Source of the DNA: Bifidobacterium miconis
GTDB taxonomy: Bacteria; Actinomycetota; Actinomycetes; Actinomycetales; Bifidobacteriaceae
Reading direction: 5' to 3'
NCBI RefSeq assembly: GCF_019331735.1
Contig: NZ_JAHBBH010000010.1
Coordinates: 23,347 to 87,346 of the forward strand
DNA length: 64,000 bases
Each line of letters opens with the position of its first letter. Position 1 is the first letter of the stretch. The position numbers were made by a program, and so were the translations under genes. Shown here piece by piece: positions 1 to 8,179 of the stretch. A model generated the notes under the pieces. That model was given only the letters and a program-made list of their open reading frames with translations, searched no databases and was not told the origin of the DNA.

Positions 1-143
1 CGCTGCTCACGACGACGGTTCGATGCGGAACCGCGGCATGATGCCAGTGCGAGCTGAGCCTCGTCGGCTGTCGCATAACGGTTCTTGCCAGTGTGGCAGT
101 GGCCGCGGGTCTTGGCGATGTGTTGAATGCTATACATGCGCAT
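1..143 (-). CDS. Small conserved actinobacterial-type protein, C-terminus cut by window edge
   Basis: Reading the minus strand from an ATG at 143 gives an open frame of 47 codons that runs off the window: it begins MRMYSIQHIAKTRGHCHTGK and continues NRYATADEAQLALASCRG. A good AAGGAG site lies just upstream (about 150-156). The composition (RGHCHTGKxRYAT followed by an Arg-rich segment) resembles small actinobacterial proteins that end in a C-x-x-C...WHLT zinc-ribbon-like tail, but that tail is outside the window, so the family is an inference. It is divergent from holA. Function unknown; the alternative is a spurious open frame, made less likely by the strong ribosome binding site. Confidence 0.55.
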   Translation of the reverse strand, partial: MRMYSIQHIAKTRGHCHTGKNRYATADEAQLALASCRGSASNRRREQ

Positions 144-308
144 GGTGGTGCTCCTTCGTATTGCCGTGATCCCTGTTGATCACGTCCGGAGGTTTTCCCT
201 CCTGCAATGCCTAACCGGACAAAGCGTCGATGCCTGTGCCCGACGGCTTCCGAAGAGCCGCGGCACCGTTCTTCGCCGTTGTCCAACGCTGCGGCGAGAT
301 TGGGGAGC

Positions 309-1286
309 ATGCCCAGAAAGACAGCGGCGGGCGCGCCGGTACGCATCGTGGTCGGCGGCGACCCGTATCTCAACGAGCAGACGGCCCGCGACCTGCGGCA
401 CCAGGCCGAACGCGCGCATCCCGACGCGGACACCATCGAACTCGATGCGACCAGCGCCGGGCAATACGACTTCGACGAGGCCGTCAGCCCGTCATTGCTG
501 TCCGACACGGCCATCGTCATGGTCACGAACCTGCAGAACGCCGACGACAAACTCGCCGAGGCGATCGTCGCATACTGCAAGACGGCCGGCAACGATCCGA
601 ACGCAAGCATCGTCATCTGCCGGCACGAGGGCGGGCAGAAAGGCAAGCGCATCGTCGACCAGCTCGAACGCGCCGGCGCCCGACGCGAGAACGTGCCCGA
701 CCTCAAAAAAGCCGACGCGAAACTCAACTTCGTCATCCAACGATTCGAACGCAGCAAACGCCGCGTCGAACCGCTCGCCGCGCAGCAGCTCGTCGCCGTG
801 CTCGGCGACAAAACCGGCGAACTCGCCGCCATGTGCGACCAGCTGTGCTTCGACTTCGACGACGACCCCATCGGCCTCGACCGCGTCAACCAATACCTGA
901 CCGCCAACCCGCAGGTCACCGGCTTCGCCGTCGCCGACACGGCCGTCGCCGGACGCACCGCCGAAGCGATCGTGCAGATGCGCTCCGCGGTCGAACAGGG
1001 CACCGACCCGATCGCGCTCATCGGCGCGCTCGCCATGAAACTGCGCGGACTCGCCAAAGCGTCCGCCGTGCGCGCCGGCACCATCTCGCAGGCCGAAGCG
1101 AACATGAACCCGTGGGTATTGCGCAACGCGCAACGCCAGCTCGGCGGGTGGACGTCCGACGGTATGAGCCGCTGCATACGATTGCTCGCATGGGCCGACG
1201 AACAAAGCAAAACCAACGGCGGCGACCCCGTGTACGCGCTCGAACAGTGCATCATCGCGATCAGCCGGAAAGGACGGGAATCATGA
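309..1286 (+). CDS. holA: DNA polymerase III subunit delta
   Basis: Delta subunit of the clamp-loader complex, which opens the sliding clamp during replication. The 325-residue product starts MPRKTAAGAPVRIVVGGDPY and has the family pattern: an N-terminal nucleotide-binding-like fold without a working Walker A, a middle helical part (ALAMKLRGLAK), and a C-terminal all-alpha domain with the WADEQSKTNGGDPVYALEQ segment. An in-frame ATG exists at 207, but its extra 34 codons look non-coding; the ATG at 309 has GGGGAG right before it. Length fits the family (about 320-345). The stop overlaps the tsaE start (ATGA at 1283), so holA is probably co-transcribed with tsaE. Confidence 0.9.
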   Translation: MPRKTAAGAPVRIVVGGDPYLNEQTARDLRHQAERAHPDADTIELDATSAGQYDFDEAVSPSLLSDTAIVMVTNLQNADDKLAEAIVAYCKTAGNDPNASIVICRHEGGQKGKRIVDQLERAGARRENVPDLKKADAKLNFVIQRFERSKRRVEPLAAQQLVAVLGDKTGELAAMCDQLCFDFDDDPIGLDRVNQYLTANPQVTGFAVADTAVAGRTAEAIVQMRSAVEQGTDPIALIGALAMKLRGLAKASAVRAGTISQAEANMNPWVLRNAQRQLGGWTSDGMSRCIRLLAWADEQSKTNGGDPVYALEQCIIAISRKGRES

Positions 1287-1882
1287 GCGACACCACCAGC
1301 CCCGACACTTCTGTCACCGTCGACGTGCCCACCGGCGACGACATGCGCGCGTTCGGCGAACGCATCGCGCGAGCCACCCGCGGCGGCGACGTGATCCTCC
1401 TGTCCGGCCCGCTCGGCGCCGGCAAGACCACGTTCGCGCAGGGATTCGGCCGCGGCCTCGGCATTGCCGGGCCGATCGTCTCGCCCACGTTCACCATCGC
1501 CCGCGAACTCAACGGACGATTCGCCGACGGTTCACCGGCACATCTTGTGCACGTCGACGCGTACCGGCTCGGCGGCAACGTGTACGCGCCCGGACAGGAT
1601 GCGACCGACCGCCTGCTCGACGAACTCGAATCGCTCGGACTCGACGAGGAACTCGAGGATCCGGGCGAGAACACGGTGATCCTCATGGAATGGGGCGAGC
1701 AGATGGCCGCCGCGCTCGCGCCCGAACGGTTGGAAGTGCGCATCGCGCGGCCGATCGACGCGACTTCCGGCACCGGCGATGCCGCGACCGATCCGAACGC
1801 CGAACTGACCGGCGACGGCACGCGCATCGTCACGCTCACGCCCGTGGGCAAGGCCTGGCAGGGCCGCGACCTGCTCGGCTGA
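1283..1882 (+). CDS. tsaE: tRNA threonylcarbamoyladenosine biosynthesis ATPase TsaE
   Basis: ATPase partner of TsaB-TsaD in making N6-threonylcarbamoyladenosine at tRNA position 37. The 199-residue protein has a Walker A loop SGPLGAGKTTF at residues 41-51, the family segment GPIVSPTFTIARE, VHVDAYRL, and the MEWGEQ motif near residue 136. It is longer than E. coli TsaE (about 153) because of an acidic loop (LEDPGENT) and a C-terminal insert (ATSGTGDAATDPNAELTGDG), common in actinobacterial forms. The ATG overlaps the holA stop as ATGA. A 129-nt gap separates it from tsaB. Confidence 0.93.
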   Translation: MSDTTSPDTSVTVDVPTGDDMRAFGERIARATRGGDVILLSGPLGAGKTTFAQGFGRGLGIAGPIVSPTFTIARELNGRFADGSPAHLVHVDAYRLGGNVYAPGQDATDRLLDELESLGLDEELEDPGENTVILMEWGEQMAAALAPERLEVRIARPIDATSGTGDAATDPNAELTGDGTRIVTLTPVGKAWQGRDLLG

Positions 1883-2011
1883 CGTTGCTCCGGCGCGGCC
1901 TCGGCGCCGCCGCACACCAGTGCTCGGCACGGTGATGGACGCTGGTGCGAAGCGGCCATAGACTCCCCGTTGTAGACTCGTAACGATTCTTGGGACAAGG
2001 GAGGAACACGC

Positions 2012-2878
2012 ATGGGCTGCACGCTGGTGATCGACACGTCATACGGTTCGACCGTGGGCGTCGTGGGACGCGAGCCGATCGTCGAAACCGACTCGCGCAC
2101 CCACGTCGAACGTCTGCAGGTCAACATCGCGCGCGCGGTGAGCGAAGCCGGATACGGGCCGCACGACATCGGCACCGTCGTCGTCGGGCTCGGTCCCGCG
2201 CCGTTCACCGGCCTGCGCGCCGGCATCGTCGCCGCCAAGGCCATCGCCTTCGCCGCCGGAGCGAAGCTCATCGGACAAAACGTGCTCGAGCCGCAGGTGC
2301 AGTGGAACCTCATCCGCCGCGCCAAGGCCGGCACGCTCGGTGATCCGGCGAACCTGCATGTGCTCACGCTCGCCGTCAACGATGCGCGCCGCAAACAGCT
2401 GTACTTCGAACTGTGCGACAGCCCGCTTGCCGGCGGCGACGTCACGGCCGCCGAAGCCGCCGAAGCCGCCGAAGCCTTCACGGACGGCACGGCCGCTGCG
2501 ACTGCGGCGACGCCGGCACGCCCGCTCATCGACATGGACATCGACTATCCCGCATCCATCGTCGAACGCGTCAACAGGGCCGTGCGCGACTACCGCGACC
2601 ATGTCGGCGGCGACGTGGTCGTCGACGTCATCGGACATGGAGCCGGCAAATACACGGATGCGCTGGCAGGCATCGAGCATCTCGGCGACGTCACGGACGA
2701 ATCCGTGCTCGACGGCGGCAAACAGGGCCTTTCCGTATTCGCGACCGACGCGACGCTCGCCCACGAACGCAACCCCGAAGCCCCCGTCGAACCGCTGTAC
2801 CTGCGCCGGCCCGACGCGGAAATCCCCGCGCCGCTCAAGCACGTGCTCGGCCACGCGGGCGCGGAGAGGACCGCCTGA
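2012..2878 (+). CDS. tsaB: tRNA threonylcarbamoyladenosine biosynthesis protein TsaB
   Basis: Non-catalytic ASKHA-fold partner that dimerises with TsaD for t6A synthesis. The N-terminus has the hallmark VIDTSYGSTVGV, and GLGPAPFTGLRAGIVAAKAIAFA corresponds to the conserved G-x-G-(S/P)-F-T-G-L-R segment. At 288 residues it is longer than enterobacterial TsaB (231), with an Ala/Glu-rich insert (VTAAEAAEAAEAF) and a C-terminal YLRRPDAE segment typical of the family. A GGGAGG site lies at about 1998-2003. The stop and the rimI start overlap by one base (TGATG). The 129-nt upstream gap could hold its own promoter. Confidence 0.92.
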   Translation: MGCTLVIDTSYGSTVGVVGREPIVETDSRTHVERLQVNIARAVSEAGYGPHDIGTVVVGLGPAPFTGLRAGIVAAKAIAFAAGAKLIGQNVLEPQVQWNLIRRAKAGTLGDPANLHVLTLAVNDARRKQLYFELCDSPLAGGDVTAAEAAEAAEAFTDGTAAATAATPARPLIDMDIDYPASIVERVNRAVRDYRDHVGGDVVVDVIGHGAGKYTDALAGIEHLGDVTDESVLDGGKQGLSVFATDATLAHERNPEAPVEPLYLRRPDAEIPAPLKHVLGHAGAERTA

Positions 2879-3510
2879 TGCTCGCATCGTTGGACGAACT
2901 CGACCGCGAAACCGCGGTCGCGGCCGTGCGCGCGCTCGAAATCGAACTGTTCGGCAGGCATGCGTGGAGCGAAGCGTCGATTCGACAGGAACTCGACGCG
3001 CCCGCGCGCACGTACGTGTTCGACGTCGCGGCCGATCGCGTCGACGCGACGATCCGACCGAACGATATACGCGGATTCGCCGGTTACTGGTATGACGGCG
3101 ACGACGCGGAAATCATGGACGTCGGCGTCGGCAAGGCGCACCAGCGGCAGGGCATCGCGGCTGCGATGATGACCTGGCTGATCGAGCGGGCGCGATCGCA
3201 GGGCGCACGGCGAGTCCTGCTCGAAGTGCGCGTCGACAACGAGCCAGCCATCGCGCTGTACCGCCGATTCGGCTTCGAAAACATCGGGCTGCGCAAACGG
3301 TACTATCAGCCCGAAGGCATCGACGCGCACGTCATGGCGCTCGACCTGGAACCGCGCATCGTCGGCTTCCAGAGCGCCGGAGCGGACGCGGGGCATGCGG
3401 GAAACGCGGTGGACGCGGCGGACGCGGCGCAGCAGGCGTCCGCCGTCGCGTCGGCGCATGGCACAACAACGAACATCAGAGAGCACACAAGCAACGAGGA
3501 GACGAAATGA
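2878..3510 (+). CDS. rimI: Ribosomal-protein-alanine N-acetyltransferase RimI family
   Basis: GNAT-fold acetyltransferase, by family probably acetylating the N-terminal Ala of ribosomal protein S18. The acetyl-CoA loop is HQRQGIAAAM near residues 89-97, followed by the GNAT signature DNEPAIALYRRFGFENIGLRKRYY. The start is fixed by the 1-nt overlap with the tsaB stop. The 210-residue product carries an unusual low-complexity Ala/Asp-rich tail of about 50 residues (AGHAGNAVDAADAAQQASAV) beyond the ~155-residue core, perhaps a tether. It sits between tsaB and tsaD, a common arrangement, and ends in an ATGA overlap with tsaD. Confidence 0.9.
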   Translation: MLASLDELDRETAVAAVRALEIELFGRHAWSEASIRQELDAPARTYVFDVAADRVDATIRPNDIRGFAGYWYDGDDAEIMDVGVGKAHQRQGIAAAMMTWLIERARSQGARRVLLEVRVDNEPAIALYRRFGFENIGLRKRYYQPEGIDAHVMALDLEPRIVGFQSAGADAGHAGNAVDAADAAQQASAVASAHGTTTNIREHTSNEETK

Positions 3511-4550
3511 GCGAACCGATCGTACTGGGCATCGAATCGACCTGCGACGAAACCGCCGCGGCCATCGTGCAGGGCCGCACGCTGCGCTCCAACATCGTCG
3601 CCTCGTCCATGAACGAACACGCGCGCTACGGCGGCGTCATCCCCGAAATCGCGTCGCGCGCGCACGCCGAGGCGTTCGTGCCGTGCGTCTCGCAGGCGCT
3701 CGCCGACGCCGGGCTCGAACTTGCCGACGTGGACGCGATCGCCGTGTCCGCAGGCCCGGGCCTCGCCGGATGCCTCGCCGTCGGCGTGTCGGGCGCGAAG
3801 GCGCTCGCATGGGCCGCGAACAAGCCGATCTACGGCATCAACCACGTGATCGGGCACATCGCCGTCACGCAGCTGCAGTTCGGGCCGTTCCCGCCCGACA
3901 CGCTCGCGCTCATCGTCTCCGGCGGCCACACGTCGCTGCTGCACGTCGAGGACGTGGCCCGGCGCATCGACGTGGTCGGCACCACGCTCGACGACGCGGC
4001 GGGGGAGTGCTTCGACAAGGTCGCCCGCCTGCTCGGCTTCCCATACCCGGGCGGCCCGCACATCGACCGCCACGCGCAAAACGGCGACCCGAAGGCCATT
4101 CGCGTACCGCAGGGCCTGACGCAAGGCAAGGCCGGCGCGGCGCACCCGTACGACTTCAGCTTCTCCGGCGTCAAAACCGCCGTGGCCCGCTGGATCGAGG
4201 AACAGCAGGCCGCCGGACATGACATTCCCGTCGACGACGTGTGCGCGTCGCTTGCGGACTCGGTAGCGACCGTGCTCGCGAAAAAGGCGATGCGCGGGTG
4301 CGAGCAGTACGATTCCAAGACGCTGATCGTGGGAGGCGGATTCTCCGCGAACTCGCAGCTGCGCGCCAAACTGCTCGAATACGGCGAACGCCACGGCGTC
4401 GACGTGCGCATCCCGCAGATCAAGCTGTGCACCGACAACGGCGCGATGGTCGCCATGCTCGGCGTGAACCTGGTCGAAGCCGGCGTAGCTCCGTCCGCGC
4501 CCGATTTTCCCATCGATTCCGCCATGCCGATGGACACAATCAGCATGTGA
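3507..4550 (+). CDS. tsaD: tRNA N6-adenosine threonylcarbamoyltransferase TsaD
   Basis: Catalytic subunit that transfers the threonylcarbamoyl group to A37 of ANN-decoding tRNAs. The 347-residue product opens EPIVLGIESTCDETAAAIV and carries the metal-binding H-x-x-x-H as INHVIGHIAV, the phosphate loop VSGGHTSLLHV, DDAAGECFDKVARLLG, GGFSANSQLR and the C-terminal CTDNGAMVAMLG with the metal-ligand Asp. Length matches the family. The start overlaps the rimI stop by ATGA, making this the last gene of the tsaE-tsaB-rimI-tsaD cluster. tRNA-Asn genes, which decode AAY codons and are t6A substrates, follow directly. Confidence 0.95.
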   Translation: MSEPIVLGIESTCDETAAAIVQGRTLRSNIVASSMNEHARYGGVIPEIASRAHAEAFVPCVSQALADAGLELADVDAIAVSAGPGLAGCLAVGVSGAKALAWAANKPIYGINHVIGHIAVTQLQFGPFPPDTLALIVSGGHTSLLHVEDVARRIDVVGTTLDDAAGECFDKVARLLGFPYPGGPHIDRHAQNGDPKAIRVPQGLTQGKAGAAHPYDFSFSGVKTAVARWIEEQQAAGHDIPVDDVCASLADSVATVLAKKAMRGCEQYDSKTLIVGGGFSANSQLRAKLLEYGERHGVDVRIPQIKLCTDNGAMVAMLGVNLVEAGVAPSAPDFPIDSAMPMDTISM

Positions 4551-4606
4551 CCGGGGTGCGCCCGGCTCTCGTGCGCAAGGCGCGACACGCACGGGCGCGA
4601 TCCCGA

Positions 4607-4635
4607 TTTGCGTTTTTGCGAATGAGGGATATTAT
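4607..4635 (+). promoter_or_regulatory. Probable promoter of the tRNA-Asn pair
   Basis: A -10 box TATTAT at 4630-4635 is preceded after 17 nt by TTTGCG at 4607-4612. It is followed by a T-rich start region and lies about 40 nt before the first tRNA-Asn. The local AT content is clearly higher than the surroundings. Inferred from the pattern only. Confidence 0.5.
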
Positions 4636-4676
4636 TTTTTCCTTGTGTGCGGTGCTTCGCCGTGCATGAGGAACAT

Positions 4677-4749
<73 letters not shown>

Positions 4750-4795
4750 CTTCTTCCGGTCGGGCGGCAACGTCTGCTGGTTGATAATTGAACAT

Positions 4796-4868
<73 letters not shown>

Positions 4869-4875
4869 CTTACCG

Positions 4876-4906
4876 AAACCCCGGATTCACGTCCGGGGTT
4901 TTCTTG
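4876..4906 (+). terminator. Rho-independent terminator of the tRNA-Asn operon
   Basis: Nine-base-pair stem AACCCCGGA / TCCGGGGTT (4877-4885 with 4892-4900), loop of 6, followed by TTCTTGT. It starts 8 nt after the end of the second tRNA. The 292 nt from here to 5198 hold no gene that I can support. Confidence 0.85.
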
Positions 4907-5198
4907 TATCGTCCCGGGGCGCTCGAGTCCGCAGGGGACGGGGCGCGGGTACTTGTGCGGCATGATGCGGCTCGTCATGGGCGAAGTGGCGGCATGCGGG
5001 GGAGTGTGGACGGAGCTGTGGACGACACGCCGGGGTGTGGATAACCCGGACCGTTCGACCACATGCCCCGTTTCGGATGGACAACGGAACGGCAATCCCG
5101 CATGATGGAACGTCCCGGCACGGTGGCCGGGGCCGTCGGAACGCGTTCAGCGGGCGGGCCAAGGGCGGCGGCCGTCGATTTCAGGGAAGGGGAGTGCC

Positions 5199-5858
5199 GT
5201 GAGCGAGATGAACCGGACGGACGATGCGGCTCGGGGACTGCGACGACGCAGACGCGCGCGTTACGACATGCGCGAGCGCGAAGCGGAGGAGGATCGCCGC
5301 CGTTTGCGACGATGGGTCGGACTGGCCGCCGCGTCGCTGTCGGTGCTGTTCCTGATCGTCGTGTCCGCCGCGGTGCCATGCGCGGATTCCGGTTCGCTGT
5401 CGTGCGTTGCCGCGTATGCGGATGATGCGGCCGCGGCGGAAGCGGGATGCACGGCGGACATGGTCTGGCCCGTACGCGACACGGTCGTGACCGCAACGTT
5501 CGACGGCCCCACGCAGCCATGGCTGCCTGGCCATCGCGGCGTCGATCTGGCCGCAGGACCCGGTACGGAACTGCTCGCGCCCGCGGACGGCGTCATCGCC
5601 TTCGCCGGCAAGGTGGGCGGCAAATCGGTGGTGAGCATACGGCACGGCACGCTCACGTCCACGTTCGAGCCGGCGGTCACCGATCTGCGCGTGGGCGCGC
5701 CGGTCGCCCGCGGCGAGCCGTTCGGCGAGACCGGAGGCGTATCCGACCATTGCGGCGACTCCTGCGTGCACTGGGGCGTCAAACGCGGCTCGGACGCCTA
5801 CGAGGATCCCCAATCCAAGACGTCCGCACGCAAAATCGCCCTCAAACCGGTTGCCTGA
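5199..5858 (+). CDS. M23 family metallopeptidase (LytM-like), membrane anchored
   Basis: Predicted peptidoglycan endopeptidase acting outside the membrane. The 219-residue product has a very basic cytoplasmic N-terminus, one hydrophobic segment at about 39-60 (signal anchor), then an M23 domain. Zinc ligands are visible as HRGVDL (His112, Asp116) and in SCVHWGVK (His191). The usual H-x-H at the end of the domain reads C-V-H, a variant seen in many actinobacterial members. The start is GTG at 5199 with GGAAGGGGAG just before it; an ATG four codons in is possible. It lacks a LysM or coiled-coil domain, so it is a minimal member. No obvious operon partner. Confidence 0.82.
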   Translation: MSEMNRTDDAARGLRRRRRARYDMREREAEEDRRRLRRWVGLAAASLSVLFLIVVSAAVPCADSGSLSCVAAYADDAAAAEAGCTADMVWPVRDTVVTATFDGPTQPWLPGHRGVDLAAGPGTELLAPADGVIAFAGKVGGKSVVSIRHGTLTSTFEPAVTDLRVGAPVARGEPFGETGGVSDHCGDSCVHWGVKRGSDAYEDPQSKTSARKIALKPVA

Positions 5859-6065
5859 TCGTACGGTCTCGTCGCAATGCCCATGTGACGCCGTGCAACG
5901 CGGCACGGCGCCTGCAATGCCGTGCGGCGTCATGCGTCGCGGACGTTTCGCTTGGCGGACTCCGCGATGACGGCCAATAAGGCCGCGGCCGTTGCATTGC
6001 GGTTGCATGCCGGCACTAGAATGCCGGAAGGAATGCAAGGCAACCGTGACATGGTCAGGAGCACA

Positions 6066-7877
6066 ATGCAGAAGGAATACACGCGTCCGCTGGAGAAGCC
6101 GATCGACGACGATAAGAACCTGTTCGAAATCCTCGTGGAACGCGCCGAACGCACGCCCGACGCCTCGCTGGTCGAATACAAGGACGATGCCGGCGCATGG
6201 CGTTCGTTCACCGCCTCGGAATTCCGCGACAAGGTCATCGCCATCGCCAAGGGCCTGATCGCGCGCGGCATCATGCCCGGCGACAGCGTGTCCGTCATCG
6301 CGCACACCTGCTGGCAGTGGACCGCGCTCGACATGGCCATCATGTCGATCGGCGCGCTCACCGTGCCCGTCTACGAAACCAACTCGCCGGCGCAGGTCAA
6401 GATGATCTTCAACGACTCGCGCGTCAAGATGGCGTTCGCCGAAGACGACGGCCAGCGCGACAAGATCGAATCCGTGCGCGGCGCATGCACCGACCTGCGC
6501 GACGTGTACGTGATCGGCTTCGGCGCGATCGACACCATCGAAACCTACGGGCAGGGCGTGTCCGACGCGGAATTCTGGGAGCGGGAGCGCGCCGTGCGCG
6601 GCGACGACCTTGCCACCATCGTGTACACGTCCGGCTCCACCGGCACGCCCAAGGGCATCGAGCTGAGCCACCGCAACTTCGTGTTCATCACGTATTCTGG
6701 CGTGCAGTCCATGCCCGACATCGCGCTCGGCCCCGACCGGCGCCTGCTGCTTTTCCTGCCGCTCGCGCACGTGTTCGCCCGCTACATGCAGTTCTTCTGC
6801 TTCGCCGGAAACGTCACGCTCGGCCTGTCGAGCAACCTCAAGACCATCCTCGCCGACTTTGGCGCGTTCAAGCCCACGTTCATCCTCGCCGTGCCGCGCA
6901 TCTTCGAGAAGATCTACAATGCGGCCTCGCAGAAGGCCGGTTCCGGATTCAAGGGCCGCGTGTTCGCCGGCGCCACGCAGGCCGCGCGCGACTGGTCGCA
7001 CGCGCAACAGTCCGGCGAGCCGATCCCGTTCGCGCTCAAGGCCAGGCACGCGCTGTACGACAGGCTGGTCTACCGGTCCATCATGAACGTGTTCGGCGGC
7101 CATGTCGAATACGCGGTGTCCGGCGGCGCGCCGCTCGACCCGTCCATCGCGCACTTCTTCAACGGCGTGGGACTCCCGCTGCTCGAAGGCTACGGCATGA
7201 CCGAAACGTGCGCCCCGTCCAGCGTCAACCCGACCGTCGGCTACAAGATCGGCACGATCGGCCTGCCCATGCAAGGCGTGACCATGGGCGTCGACGACGA
7301 GGGCGAGCTGTGCATCAAATCGCCGGCCGTGTGCGTCGGCTACCACAACCATCCCGAAATCACGCGGCAGCAGATCGTCGACGGCTGGCTGCACACCGGC
7401 GACCTCGGCGCGATCGACGACGACGGGTTCGTCTCGATCACCGGACGCAAGAAGGACCTGATCATCACCGCCGGCGGCAAGAACGTGTCTCCGGGCATGC
7501 TCGAGGCTTCCGTGATGACCTCGCCCGTGGTCGACCAGTGCGTCGTCGTGGGCGACCGCAAGCCGTTCGTCGCCGCGATCGTCTCGCTTGATCTGGCCGA
7601 AACGAACACGTGGCTCAAGGCGCAGGGCGCCGAGCCCGTCGCCGACCTCGAGGCGGCGGCGAAGAACCCGATCGTCTACGCGGAGGTCGAGCGTGCGGTC
7701 AACAAGGCCGACGAGCTGGTCTCGCGCGCCGAATCGATCCGCAAGTTCGAGATCGTGCCCGACACGTTCACCGAGGCGAACGGCATGCTCACGCCGAGCC
7801 TCAAGGCCAAGCGGCAGGTCATCACCGAGCATTACCGCGACCTGATCGACAACGTCATCTACGCGGGCAAGAAGTGA
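6066..7877 (+). CDS. Long-chain fatty acid-CoA ligase (AMP-forming)
   Basis: Activates fatty acids to acyl-CoA through an acyl-adenylate at the membrane. The 603-residue ANL-superfamily protein shows the P-loop TIVYTSGSTGTPKGIELSH, the adenine segment LLEGYGMTETCAPSS, and the hinge region HTGDLGAIDDDGFVSITGRKKDLIITAGGKNVSPGMLE. It ends with a C-terminal SLKAKRQVITEHYRDLID, where Lys is the adenylation-step residue. It resembles the FadD15/ACSL-like group. The start chosen is ATG 6066 with AGGAG at 6057-6061; ATG 6051 is a near alternative. An upstream TTGCAT ... TAGAAT pair (5992-6022, 19-nt spacing) may be the promoter. The gene stands alone, and the organism otherwise shows no beta-oxidation genes here. 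Confidence 0.9.
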   Translation: MQKEYTRPLEKPIDDDKNLFEILVERAERTPDASLVEYKDDAGAWRSFTASEFRDKVIAIAKGLIARGIMPGDSVSVIAHTCWQWTALDMAIMSIGALTVPVYETNSPAQVKMIFNDSRVKMAFAEDDGQRDKIESVRGACTDLRDVYVIGFGAIDTIETYGQGVSDAEFWERERAVRGDDLATIVYTSGSTGTPKGIELSHRNFVFITYSGVQSMPDIALGPDRRLLLFLPLAHVFARYMQFFCFAGNVTLGLSSNLKTILADFGAFKPTFILAVPRIFEKIYNAASQKAGSGFKGRVFAGATQAARDWSHAQQSGEPIPFALKARHALYDRLVYRSIMNVFGGHVEYAVSGGAPLDPSIAHFFNGVGLPLLEGYGMTETCAPSSVNPTVGYKIGTIGLPMQGVTMGVDDEGELCIKSPAVCVGYHNHPEITRQQIVDGWLHTGDLGAIDDDGFVSITGRKKDLIITAGGKNVSPGMLEASVMTSPVVDQCVVVGDRKPFVAAIVSLDLAETNTWLKAQGAEPVADLEAAAKNPIVYAEVERAVNKADELVSRAESIRKFEIVPDTFTEANGMLTPSLKAKRQVITEHYRDLIDNVIYAGKK

Positions 7878-7959
7878 CCGCCGCCCGCGGGCGTATCGGC
7901 GACATTCCAACGTTTGTCGGCTACGTTGCCGGATTGCGCGAGGTGCGACACGCCGATGA

Positions 7960-7988
7960 TTGGACAACCGCGGCGGATCGCGTAATAT
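7960..7988 (+). promoter_or_regulatory. Promoter of tRNA-Asp
   Basis: TTGGAC at 7960-7965 and TAATAT at 7983-7988 with an exact 17-nt spacer, ending about 32 nt before the tRNA. This is close to the sigma-70 type consensus and one of the clearest promoters in the window. Confidence 0.7.
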
Positions 7989-8020
7989 ATCTACTCGTGC
8001 TCCGATGAGGAACACGGAAC

Positions 8021-8097
8021 GGCCCCGTAGCTCAGTTGGTTAGAGCGCCGCCCTGTCACGGCGGAGGTCACCGGTTCAAGTCCGGCCGGGGTCGCCA
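8021..8097 (+). tRNA. tRNA-Asp (GTC), CCA encoded
   Basis: The acceptor stem GGCCCCG pairs with CGGGGTC (one G-T pair), with discriminator G at 8094 and CCA at 8095-8097. The anticodon stem-loop CGCCG-CCTGTCA-CGGCG carries GTC. The T arm is CCGG-TTCAAGT-CCGG. Unlike the two tRNA-Asn genes, the CCA end is in the DNA. A promoter and a terminator flank it, so it is monocistronic. Confidence 0.97.
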
Positions 8098-8100
8098 TCA

Positions 8101-8130
8101 CAGGCCCGCAAGTTCGCTTGCGGGCCTTTT
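8101..8130 (+). terminator. Rho-independent terminator after tRNA-Asp
   Basis: Eleven-base-pair perfect stem AGGCCCGCAAG / CTTGCGGGCCT (8102-8112 with 8117-8127) closed by a TTCG tetraloop and followed by TTTT. It lies 4 nt after the encoded CCA. Confidence 0.93.
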
Positions 8131-8179
8131 CATTTCCGGGCGCGCGGAGCGGAGGCAACGAACCGCATCGCCGCGCGAT

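Noticed and set aside
5181..8015. 944-codon open frame on the minus strand opposite the acyl-CoA ligase
   Set aside because: It is a shadow of the real plus-strand genes, Arg/His/Val-rich without any domain, and it spans an intergenic region; long antisense frames are expected at this GC content.
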